Below are positions 1 through 6,310 of a stretch of 6,310 bases of DNA, in pieces. The stretch comes from Crenotrichaceae bacterium. Lineage in GTDB: Bacteria; Pseudomonadota; Gammaproteobacteria; Methylococcales; DRLZ01. The DNA is taken from contig DRLZ01000131.1 in assembly GCA_011322755.1 (NCBI GenBank), positions 1-6,310 on the forward strand. Direction: 5' to 3'. The position numbers and the translations under genes were made by a program. Position 1 is the first letter of the stretch; the number at the start of each line of letters is the position of its first letter. The notes under the pieces were generated by a model. That model was not told the origin of the DNA. It saw only the letters and a list, made by a program, of their open reading frames with translations, and did no database searches.

Positions 1-3000
1 GTACATTTCTGATTCAGGCAGATGGCAGTTATACGTATACAGCACCATCAGTACTGACAAACAACCTGCAAGAAGTGTTTTCTTATCGTATCGCTGATAA
101 CAGCGGCACCAGCAGCGATTCAACGCTCACAGTTTCAGTCAGTCCGGGAATTCAAGCCAATCGACCACTTGCCCAGGACGATACCGCCGCAGCGACAGCA
201 GGCGGGGATGCAGTGTCCGGCAATGTGCTGAGCAATGATACTCTGGGGAGTCAACCGACAACGGCAACACCTGTATCAATTGCATTAACTGCAAGTGGTG
301 GATCATTCAACTTGCTGGCAGATGGCAATTACACGTATACACCACCGGAGAATCTGCAAACGACAGCGCAGGAGCAGTTCCCCTATACCATTACGGACAC
401 AAGAGGACAAACCAGCAGTGCAACCCTGACAGTGACTGTCTCGCCTGCTCCACCTGCGATCATAAAATTACAGGCGCGCCCTGATTCCAATACTGCGTTT
501 GCCGGCGGAGAACCCGTATCAGGCAATGTGTTGGACAATGATGAAGTCAATAATCAACTTGTGCGGGCTTTTTTATCAAGCCAGTCCCGGTTACCCAAAG
601 GTGTCATACAATTTAATACAAACGGCAGTTACACCTACACCCCACCCATCACAACACGTACAACGTTCACTGACCAGTTCAGATATTTCATTGCCGACAA
701 CGATGGCAATATCAGCTCCTCTTTTTTAAATATTACAGTTAATCGACCAGAACTTGTTCCGTTTGCACGCGCGGATGTCGATGAAACAACCGCATCAGGC
801 GCCGCAATTGCTGGTAATGTACTCAGCAACGACGATCTGGGCAACCAGCCGACCAATGTTACGCCGATACAAACAAATTCAACAACTGCACTTGGCGGTA
901 TTTTCTCGTTGCTGAGAGATGGTAGTTATACTTACATGCCACCACAAAGCCTGGATACAGTTGAACAGGAAATTTTCGACTATAGCATTACAGATATCGA
1001 CCAGCAAACCAGCGCATCGACACTTACAATTACAGTTAACCCGGAGGATCAGCAACCTCTCGCTGTAGCAGATACAGATACCGCAATTGCAGGCGGCTCC
1101 GCAGTTATAGGCAACGTGCTTGGCAATGATGTACTGGGCAACCAGCCTACAATCGTATCCAATACTGTGATGAATCTACAAACCCAGTCAGGCGGCTTAT
1201 TTTCTCTGGCAGTAGATGGCGCGTATAGCTATCTACCGCAACAAGATCTTGCTGAACCAATTGATGAGGTCTTTAATTACACGATTACTGACAAAGATGG
1301 CGATGAGAGCAGCACGACGCTCACAATCACAGTCGATCCAACACCGCTGACGCCTGTTTGCCGTGCAGATAATGAAACAGTCACGGCGGCTGATGATGTG
1401 ACTACAGGCAATGTATTAGCCAATGATCAGCTGGGTAACGAACCAAGTTTGGTTACCCCGGTTGCAGTGAGCAGGACACAAAATGGTGGGTCACTGAATC
1501 TGCTCGCAGATGGTAACTACACATATACACCACCAACTTCGGTGGACGGCACCGTTGTTGATACCTTTACATATATTTTGACCGACAATGATGGTCAGAC
1601 ATGCGACTCAACACTGACAATCACTATCAGCCCACTCATACTAACTCCGCTAGCGCGTCCTGATACTGATTCTGTCACACTTGGTGGCGCATCGTTATCT
1701 GTTCCAGTCGCAGAGGTGGCAGCAGGGAACGTATTAATCAATGATGATTTAGGAGCCGAGCCAACCACGGTAACCCCAATCGTTATCGACAGCACTGAGA
1801 TCGGTGGTTCTTTCATTCTAAGAGCAAATGGTAGTTACAATTATTCACCACCAGTGATTCTATCCCGACCTGGCGTTGCTACTGAACTGTTTACCTACAC
1901 AATCACAGACAGCAATAATAAAACCAGCAGATCAACACTCACAATCAAAGTTGAACCCCGGAACCTTGTTCCACTTGCGCGGCCAGATACCAATACGGTA
2001 ACCGCACTACCAAACAGTCACGGAGCAACAGGCAACGTACTCGATAATGACGACTTGGGCAATCAACGAACACGGGTCACACCGATTGTCAATATCACCA
2101 CCTTGCAACAAGGATTTTTGAACCTCCTGTCCAATGGTGAATATACTTATCTGCCACCGTCTGCTATCAAAGGCGTTGTGACCGATCGCGTCAGCTACAC
2201 GATTACAGATAGAGACGGTGAAACTAGTCGTTCAACGTTAACCATCACAGTGAATCCGAATCTCACACCAGAAGCAGTGCTTGACACCAACACAGCCAGA
2301 GCCGGAGGTTCGCAGGTAACAGGAAATGTGCTAAAAAATGATATTCTGGGTAACCCGGACACACTGGCAACGCCACTCACAGTCGCCACGACGCCCAATG
2401 GTGGCTCGTTAAATCTGCTGGAAAATGGCAATTACACCTATACGCCACCAAAGTCTGTAACAAGTGAAGTGACTGATGCGTTTAACTATACGATAACTGA
2501 TGATGATGGTGGAACCAGTAGTTCGACTTTGAGAATTACCGTCTTTCCTCAACTGAGAGCGAATGCTGATAACAGTCAAGTGAAGGCAGGATCTAATGGG
2601 TTCGCAAGCGTAACAATTATACGTCATGTTGTAACAGGCAACCTTCTTGATAATGATTTGTTAGGAGCAACACCAACAACCGTGTTGAATCCTGTTACTG
2701 ATCAAACAACTCAACTTGGTGGGCTATTCACCATTGCAAGCGATGGCAGTTACACCTATACAGCACCTGTATCACGAACCACTACAGCACAGGAACAAAT
2801 CTCCTATACCATTCAGGATAATCAAGGGGAAACAAGCACAGCTGTTTTAACAATCATTGTAACGCCTGATCTTCAAGCGATTGATGATACAAATAAAATT
2901 ACGGCAGGTACATCATCATCGGGTTTTTCATTATCAGGCTTTTTATCGGTTCCCAATACTGTCACGGGCAACGTATTAACAAACGACCGGCTCGGTACGC

Positions 3001-3512
3001 AGCCTACAACAGTCACACCGATTCCTCTTTCTCGAAATGACAATGGCGGTTTCTTTGTTTTAAATGCAGATGGCAGTTATTCTTATTCTGCTGCTTTTGT
3101 CGAGATACGTGAAGATATATTCACTTATACCATCTCAGATAGTGATGGTGATACCAGTCGTGCGACGTTACGAGTCACCGTAACTCCTGAGTTAAGAGCA
3201 CTTCCAGATGCAGGCACTCGTTCAATTATTTCTGGAGCAGCTACAAATATCTCTGGAAATGCATTAGCTAACGACAAACTGGGAAATACGCCAACTCAAG
3301 CAACTGCTTTTACCGAGATAAGAAATGGTGGTGTGTTTACATTATCAAGCAACGGTGGCTATACATTTAACACAGCAAACTTTACCCACTCAAGTGGTGT
3401 GCGTCAAGGTGATCCTGAAGATCTCGTTTTTAATTATACAATTACAGACAGTGATGGTAATACGAGTTCTTCAACAATAACGATAACAATTACGGTTATT
3501 ACCATCGGGTAA
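1..3512 (+). CDS. Giant Ig/cadherin-like tandem-repeat surface protein (tandem-95/VCBS type), 3' part
   Basis: This is a 5'-truncated gene. The reading frame is open from base 3 to the TAA at 3510-3512, and the GTG at 75 is an internal Val codon, not a start, because the repeat pattern continues in frame upstream of it. The visible 1,169 residues are one partial and eleven complete copies of a domain of about 100 residues. Each copy has an N-terminal PLARPDT-like strand, a GNVLxND.LGNQPT motif, a GGxFxLLxDGSYTYTPP motif and a closing YTITDxDGxTSSSTLTITV strand. These are hallmarks of the Ig/cadherin-like repeats (tandem-95, VCBS, Big_9-like) found in long bacterial adhesins and biofilm proteins. 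The composition is rich in Thr, Ser, Asn and Asp, with only two Cys, as expected for an exported stalk. The DxDG turns may bind calcium; this is inferred from related families. The last repeat runs straight into the stop: no RTX nonapeptides, LPXTG, PEP-CTERM or barrel follow. The N-terminus, and so the export route, lies outside the window. An adhesin or matrix role is likely, but the ligand is unknown. Confidence 0.88.
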   Translation, partial: TFLIQADGSYTYTAPSVLTNNLQEVFSYRIADNSGTSSDSTLTVSVSPGIQANRPLAQDDTAAATAGGDAVSGNVLSNDTLGSQPTTATPVSIALTASGGSFNLLADGNYTYTPPENLQTTAQEQFPYTITDTRGQTSSATLTVTVSPAPPAIIKLQARPDSNTAFAGGEPVSGNVLDNDEVNNQLVRAFLSSQSRLPKGVIQFNTNGSYTYTPPITTRTTFTDQFRYFIADNDGNISSSFLNITVNRPELVPFARADVDETTASGAAIAGNVLSNDDLGNQPTNVTPIQTNSTTALGGIFSLLRDGSYTYMPPQSLDTVEQEIFDYSITDIDQQTSASTLTITVNPEDQQPLAVADTDTAIAGGSAVIGNVLGNDVLGNQPTIVSNTVMNLQTQSGGLFSLAVDGAYSYLPQQDLAEPIDEVFNYTITDKDGDESSTTLTITVDPTPLTPVCRADNETVTAADDVTTGNVLANDQLGNEPSLVTPVAVSRTQNGGSLNLLADGNYTYTPPTSVDGTVVDTFTYILTDNDGQTCDSTLTITISPLILTPLARPDTDSVTLGGASLSVPVAEVAAGNVLINDDLGAEPTTVTPIVIDSTEIGGSFILRANGSYNYSPPVILSRPGVATELFTYTITDSNNKTSRSTLTIKVEPRNLVPLARPDTNTVTALPNSHGATGNVLDNDDLGNQRTRVTPIVNITTLQQGFLNLLSNGEYTYLPPSAIKGVVTDRVSYTITDRDGETSRSTLTITVNPNLTPEAVLDTNTARAGGSQVTGNVLKNDILGNPDTLATPLTVATTPNGGSLNLLENGNYTYTPPKSVTSEVTDAFNYTITDDDGGTSSSTLRITVFPQLRANADNSQVKAGSNGFASVTIIRHVVTGNLLDNDLLGATPTTVLNPVTDQTTQLGGLFTIASDGSYTYTAPVSRTTTAQEQISYTIQDNQGETSTAVLTIIVTPDLQAIDDTNKITAGTSSSGFSLSGFLSVPNTVTGNVLTNDRLGTQPTTVTPIPLSRNDNGGFFVLNADGSYSYSAAFVEIREDIFTYTISDSDGDTSRATLRVTVTPELRALPDAGTRSIISGAATNISGNALANDKLGNTPTQATAFTEIRNGGVFTLSSNGGYTFNTANFTHSSGVRQGDPEDLVFNYTITDSDGNTSSSTITITITVITIG
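3..3512 (+). repeat. Array of 11 complete plus 1 partial coding repeats of about 100 codons
   Basis: Copies start at about 165, 471, 759, 1056, 1353, 1647, 1971, 2268, 2556, 2874 and 3195, after a partial copy from base 3. Lengths are 102, 96, 99, 99, 98, 108, 99, 96, 106, 107 and 105 codons. Each boundary is set at the residues just before the first Asp of the copy (PLARPD or equivalent). The GNVLxND and DGSYTYTPP cores are easily aligned in nearly all copies. Copy 2 is the most divergent and lacks the LGNQPT stretch. Copies 6, 9 and 10 carry extra residues between the AGG-like turn and GNVL. At DNA level even the best conserved core uses different synonymous codons from copy to copy, so the array looks old and not recently expanded. 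Confidence 0.9.
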
Positions 3513-3599
3513 CTTGATGAGCTTGAGTATCATACCGCTTAGTGTAGCTTGATTACTGTAAAGTCACACAAACAGTATGAGAAGAGCATTAATACTTTT

Positions 3600-3644
3600 C
3601 ACCAAATGAAACAAAGTGCCCACATTGAGAATTTGTTTTTGGTG
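3600..3644. repeat. Imperfect inverted repeat, possible hairpin
   Basis: The left arm CACCAAA (3600-3606), a 3-base bulge and AACAAA (3610-3615) pair with TTTGTT (3632-3637) and TTTGGTG (3638-3644). This gives 13 base pairs around a 16-base loop. The stem is A/T-rich, and the right arm is not followed by a T-run, so it is not a standard intrinsic terminator. It could be an RNA structure in the leader of the downstream gene, a binding site, or chance. Confidence 0.35.
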
Positions 3645-3745
3645 GGTCATTAGCTAACACATCCCACATGTTGACAATGTGACTGTAACCTAACTTGTGA
3701 TCTGCACTGACATTCACTGCGATCAACACATGACCTGTCTGAATC

Positions 3746-3755
3746 AGGAAAAGGA
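3746..3755 (+). promoter_or_regulatory. Ribosome binding site that fixes the start of the barrel protein
   Basis: A purine-rich AGGAAAAGGA ends 7 bases before the ATG at 3763, which is good Shine-Dalgarno spacing. It selects this ATG over the in-frame GTG at 3697 and the ATG at 3730. Those would add 22 or 11 polar, Cys-containing residues in front of an otherwise textbook signal peptide. Confidence 0.8.
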
Positions 3756-3762
3756 TAAAAAC

Positions 3763-5532
3763 ATGAATAAATATAAAACAGCAATCATTACAATTCCTGC
3801 ATTTCTGTTAAGTACACAAATACATGCAATTACCTTGGGTTTTTTCCCGTCATCCGCAAATTTGAACGCAGGCGATCCATTTTCTGTTGATTTACGCATC
3901 TCTGATGTCGGCGACAATACAGCGATTGGCGACTATGACTTCAACGTCAATTTTGAGTCCTCTCAACTGAGTATTAGTGATACAGATGTTGTGTTCGGTA
4001 ATCAATTACAACAAGGCGGTGTTGACAGTCTGAGATCGGTTACTGTCGGGGATGGTCAGCTGAATATTTCCGAAGTTTCGCTGACTGATGCGAGGATACT
4101 GAATGCATCGCAAAGTGATGAGTTTACTGTAGCAACGCTCAATTTCAGCGCCGATCAGCTCGGTGTCAGCGAGCTGAGTGTATCAGTTAATTCACTGGGC
4201 GATCAGAATGGTGCAGCACTGGACACGCCTTCGCTTAATTCAGCAGCAATTAACATCTCCAGTCTTTCTAATCTAACCCCTTTACAGCGCAATTCCGGCC
4301 GGGTACTCCGCAATGTTTGCAACGGATTTCAAGGCCAGCAAGTCTTAACAGCAGACCAGCAGGATCTTGCAACGATTTCCTGCCGACTGACGAATACTCG
4401 ACTCAATGAGCGGGCATTGGGCAGCGCATATCAGAATGTTGCTGGCGAAGAAACAATTGCACCGGCGAATATGGCTGTCAGTTCAATTATCCGCTACACT
4501 CACTTGCTGATGAATCGGCTGGTTAGCAGAAGAAATGCAAGCATGCTGAACAATACTGCACAAAATGCATCATGGAGAAACGGCTATCAGTCGATTGCAG
4601 CGTTGGATTTAACTGGCGCAACTGGCGGGAGCGCTGGAACTGGCGATGGTCTGACGGATTCTGAAAAGCTTAGCGTGTTTATGGACGCATCAGTCAATTT
4701 TGGTGAAACCGACCAGACAGCACGTGAAGTTGCAACTCATTTTAACAAGGAAGAGGTAACATTCGGCGCTGATTATCGGTTTTCCAACAACCTGATCGCC
4801 GGACTCGCAGTTGGCTATTCCAATGCAGTTGCCAATTTCCAGAAATCTGTTGACGTATCGGGTGGAAAGACTGCTGAACAAGGCTATAGTGGCTCGATTT
4901 ACTCTTCCTACTATGTGGACGATTTTTATGTTGATGGCATTTTCACCTACACCCGCCGTGACTATGATATTGATCGAAATATCGTCATCCCCAGTCTAAA
5001 CTTGCGCCGCAAGGCCAAAGCGGATACTGAAAGCGACCAGTATGCGGCAAGTCTGGCAGCTGGATATAACCTGAATGTACAGGGCTTCGATATTAATCCA
5101 TACGCTCAGGTTTCATATACCCGCCTTGAGATTGACAATTACAGCGAAACAGGTGCTGGCGGGCTTAATCTGAATGTTGAGAGCCAGAATGTCGAATCAC
5201 TTGAATCGATTCTGGGAACACGTTTTTCTTACGCCTGGAGTCAGTCGTTTGGTATCCTGATGCCGCAATTCAGAGCTGCCTGGCATCATGAGTTTAAGGA
5301 AAACAGTCGCTCACTTAAAACCAGTTACGTCAATGACATTAATAACACCAGAACCCAGAATATCCTGAAAATCAGAAATGACAAACCAGATCGTGATTTT
5401 GCAGTGATTGGTGTCGGTATTTCCGGTGTTTTTCAAGGTGGCGTGCAGGTTTTTACAGCGTTTGAAACATTGCTTGCACAGGAAAACACATCCAGCCACA
5501 AATTTACAGCCGGTTTAAGAATACCGTTCTAG
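3763..5532 (+). CDS. Cohesin-like domain fused to an autotransporter beta-barrel, outer-membrane protein
   Basis: The predicted product has 589 residues. Residues 1-22 form a Sec signal peptide: MNKYK basic start, hydrophobic core, then QIHA cut site. Residues 23 to about 166 resemble a cohesin domain, with an ITLGFFPSSANLNAGDPFSV opening, a YDFNVNF strand followed by SQLSI, and a later VATLNF strand. This fold is known from cellulosome scaffoldins and from exported proteins with other anchors, and usually mediates protein-protein contact. Residues 172-215 hold a Cys pair (C186, C207) around LTADQQDL, a segment often found just before autotransporter barrels in proteobacteria. A probable helical linker follows. 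From about 303 to 589, alternating aromatic/hydrophobic strands (FGADYRF, GLAVGYSN, DFYVDGIFTYTRR, INPYAQVSY) build an autotransporter-type barrel ending in KFTAGLRIPF. The terminal Phe fits the BAM recognition signal. The passenger is short for an autotransporter and has no visible catalytic motif or protease site. It is probably displayed at the cell surface while still attached. It lies 250 bases after the repeat protein on the same strand; cotranscription is uncertain. The barrel call is firm, the cohesin call moderately so. Confidence 0.85.
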   Translation: MNKYKTAIITIPAFLLSTQIHAITLGFFPSSANLNAGDPFSVDLRISDVGDNTAIGDYDFNVNFESSQLSISDTDVVFGNQLQQGGVDSLRSVTVGDGQLNISEVSLTDARILNASQSDEFTVATLNFSADQLGVSELSVSVNSLGDQNGAALDTPSLNSAAINISSLSNLTPLQRNSGRVLRNVCNGFQGQQVLTADQQDLATISCRLTNTRLNERALGSAYQNVAGEETIAPANMAVSSIIRYTHLLMNRLVSRRNASMLNNTAQNASWRNGYQSIAALDLTGATGGSAGTGDGLTDSEKLSVFMDASVNFGETDQTAREVATHFNKEEVTFGADYRFSNNLIAGLAVGYSNAVANFQKSVDVSGGKTAEQGYSGSIYSSYYVDDFYVDGIFTYTRRDYDIDRNIVIPSLNLRRKAKADTESDQYAASLAAGYNLNVQGFDINPYAQVSYTRLEIDNYSETGAGGLNLNVESQNVESLESILGTRFSYAWSQSFGILMPQFRAAWHHEFKENSRSLKTSYVNDINNTRTQNILKIRNDKPDRDFAVIGVGISGVFQGGVQVFTAFETLLAQENTSSHKFTAGLRIPF

Positions 5533-6310
5533 CGGAGCTGTTTTTTCAACACCAGACTTGCAGTGGCTTCTGGCATAGAATAACTCAGCCGGTTATTCAC
5601 TGCTTTTTTGAAAAAGTTATAGTATGCCCGAATCAATGAAGGAATCAGTCCGCTACGGTTGGTTAGAGGCAATACAATTATTTTCGCAAGCAATCTGAAA
5701 CAAGCGGCAAAGACAAATAACTTGCGGTGATGCAACCAGGTGTAGATCAAGGTACTCAAATTCTCGTGATAATGGAGAATCTGCTGCTGCACCGTGTTCA
5801 GCTGATGGCTTGATGATGTCCGGTGACGAACAATACTGGCTTTGCACCATCCCAACCGGTAACCTGCTTTTTTAAGCCGCTGCGCCAGATCCAGTTCTTC
5901 GTAGTATAAAAAGAACTGTTGATTCAACATTCCGACCTTGCGCAAGGCTTCAACTTGAAGAAACATGGCTGCACCGCACACGTAATCCAGCACCAGATCC
6001 TGTTGCTGGTTTTCGACCCAGTGTAAATCCCGGTCGTGATAGATTTCAGTACGTACAGTGGTAAGCGGGTTGTATCGACAACCTCCTGCACACTGGACCT
6101 TTTCCGGTCTGGAATAATCGACTAATGTGCTTCCAAAACAGGCAATATCAGGATGTTGCTGGCTGCAATCAAGCAATGTTGTTAGCGCATTATCAGCGAC
6201 AACCGTATCGTTGTTCAGTATCCACACGTAGTCGAAACCATGATCAATTGCGTATTGAATACCGATATTGTTACCGGCCGCATAACCTGAGTTGCTTGCG
6301 ATTTCAAACA
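5529..6310 (-). CDS. Glycosyltransferase family 2 (rhamnosyltransferase-like), 3' part
   Basis: This is a 5'-truncated gene. The frame stays open to the right window edge, and the GTG at 6227 is the internal Val of the YVWILNNDTVV motif, not a start. The 259 visible residues begin at the SNSGYAAGNNIGI loop typical of GT-A family 2 enzymes. NNDTVV follows as the DxD-like nucleotide-sugar/metal site, then the acceptor region CGAAMFL, VGMLNQQFFLYYEELDLAQR and KKAGYRLGW. EELDL supplies the acidic catalytic-base region. The last 80 or so residues are hydrophobic and amphipathic (KLFVFAACFRLLAKIIVLPL), suggesting association with the inner face of the cytoplasmic membrane. Such enzymes transfer sugars, often rhamnose, from NDP-sugars to O-antigen, capsule or exopolysaccharide. 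The donor and acceptor cannot be read from the sequence. Roughly 50-70 N-terminal residues with the first beta strand are missing. The gene is convergent with the barrel gene and belongs to a different transcription unit, probably a polysaccharide cluster to the right. Confidence 0.9.
   Translation of the reverse strand, partial: FEIASNSGYAAGNNIGIQYAIDHGFDYVWILNNDTVVADNALTTLLDCSQQHPDIACFGSTLVDYSRPEKVQCAGGCRYNPLTTVRTEIYHDRDLHWVENQQQDLVLDYVCGAAMFLQVEALRKVGMLNQQFFLYYEELDLAQRLKKAGYRLGWCKASIVRHRTSSSHQLNTVQQQILHYHENLSTLIYTWLHHRKLFVFAACFRLLAKIIVLPLTNRSGLIPSLIRAYYNFFKKAVNNRLSYSMPEATASLVLKKQLR
5578..5609 (+). terminator. Possible intrinsic terminator of the barrel gene, inside the opposing gene
   Basis: GAATAAC (5578-5584) pairs with GTTATTC (5592-5598), giving a perfect 7-bp stem with a 7-base loop. 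Six T follow at 5604-5609, five bases after the stem. The orientation suits plus-strand transcripts ending about 50-75 bases after the barrel gene's stop, within the 3' coding part of the glycosyltransferase. The stem is A/T-rich and the T-run is slightly offset, so it may be weak or accidental. Confidence 0.35.

Larger units (their letters stand above)
3513..3762. other. Intergenic gap between the repeat protein and the barrel protein genes
   Basis: This stretch of 250 bases has no credible gene. Its right end holds the ribosome binding site of the next gene. It also contains an imperfect inverted repeat (3600-3644), a 6-bp inverted pair TACTGT/ACAGTA (3554-3559 and 3572-3577), and CACAT/ATGTG (3666-3670 and 3677-3681) flanking a TTGACA at 3671-3676. 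No classical GC-rich hairpin with a following T-run is seen, so there is no clear terminator for the upstream gene. The gap is long enough for the downstream gene to have its own promoter, but a matched -35/-10 pair could not be identified with confidence. Confidence 0.6.

Noticed and set aside
75..77. GTG at 75 as the start of the repeat protein
   Set aside because: The frame upstream to base 3 encodes the ADGSYTYTAP part of a preceding repeat, so the gene begins outside the window.
2409..2627. Open frames antisense to the repeat gene, for example on the minus strand at 2409-2627, and similar ones elsewhere
   Set aside because: They lie within well-supported genes, have no family-like motifs or ribosome binding sites, and mirror the periodic codon pattern of the coding strand.
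75..3512. Dockerin or RTX calcium-binding motifs in the repeat protein
   Set aside because: The DxDGxTSS turns are part of the closing strands of the Ig-like repeats. There is no duplicated dockerin loop-helix pattern and no GGxGxDxxx series.
3671..3702. TTGACA at 3671-3676 as a sigma-70 -35 box for the barrel gene
   Set aside because: The hexamer is perfect but no acceptable -10 lies 16-18 bases downstream. The best candidate, TGTGAT at 3697-3702, has 20-base spacing and only four matches.
3697..3762. GTG at 3697 or ATG at 3730 as start of the barrel protein
   Set aside because: These would put a polar, Cys-containing extension in front of a standard signal peptide. The strong AGGAAAAGGA with 7-base spacing supports the ATG at 3763.
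5604..5615. T6/A5 palindrome near 5603-5616 as a bidirectional terminator
   Set aside because: The CTTTTT/AAAAAG arms leave only a 2-base loop and no GC in the stem body. Only the upstream GAATAAC/GTTATTC hairpin with this T-run is plausible, and only for the plus strand.
6225..6227. GTG at 6227 (minus strand) as the start of the glycosyltransferase
   Set aside because: It encodes the Val of the conserved YVWILNND motif. The upstream frame encodes the conserved SNSGYAAGNN segment up to the window edge.

Overview
The window looks like a surface-protein region of a Gram-negative bacterium, most likely a proteobacterium. The support is a Sec signal peptide joined to a C-terminal outer-membrane beta-barrel ending in Phe, plus a glycosyltransferase of the kind used for envelope polysaccharides. 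Base composition is moderate (mid-40s % GC by eye). No marker gene allows a genus call, and no RNA gene, insertion sequence or CRISPR array was seen.

Layout: (1) From the left edge to 3512 (+) runs the 3' part of a very large protein made only of Ig/cadherin-like tandem repeats of about 100 residues: one partial and eleven complete copies, with the last copy ending at the stop codon. (2) A 250-base gap follows, with no gene, an imperfect inverted repeat and a clear ribosome binding site at its right end. (3) At 3763-5532 (+) lies a 589-residue outer-membrane protein with, in order, a signal peptide, a cohesin-like domain, a short Cys-pair/helical linker and an autotransporter beta-barrel. (4) Running in from the right edge on the minus strand is the 3' part of a family 2 glycosyltransferase gene. 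It meets the barrel gene tail to tail in a shared CTAG, so both stop codons overlap.

The two plus-strand genes are both predicted to be cell-surface proteins: a long repetitive adhesin-type stalk, and a barrel that would display a cohesin-like protein-binding domain. The adhesin has no C-terminal type I secretion or anchoring region in view. One testable idea is that the neighbouring cohesin-barrel protein binds or anchors it, or another surface partner. This is inference from adjacency and domain types; no dockerin is visible in the window. The glycosyltransferase is on the other strand, is probably part of a separate polysaccharide gene set, and need not be functionally linked.
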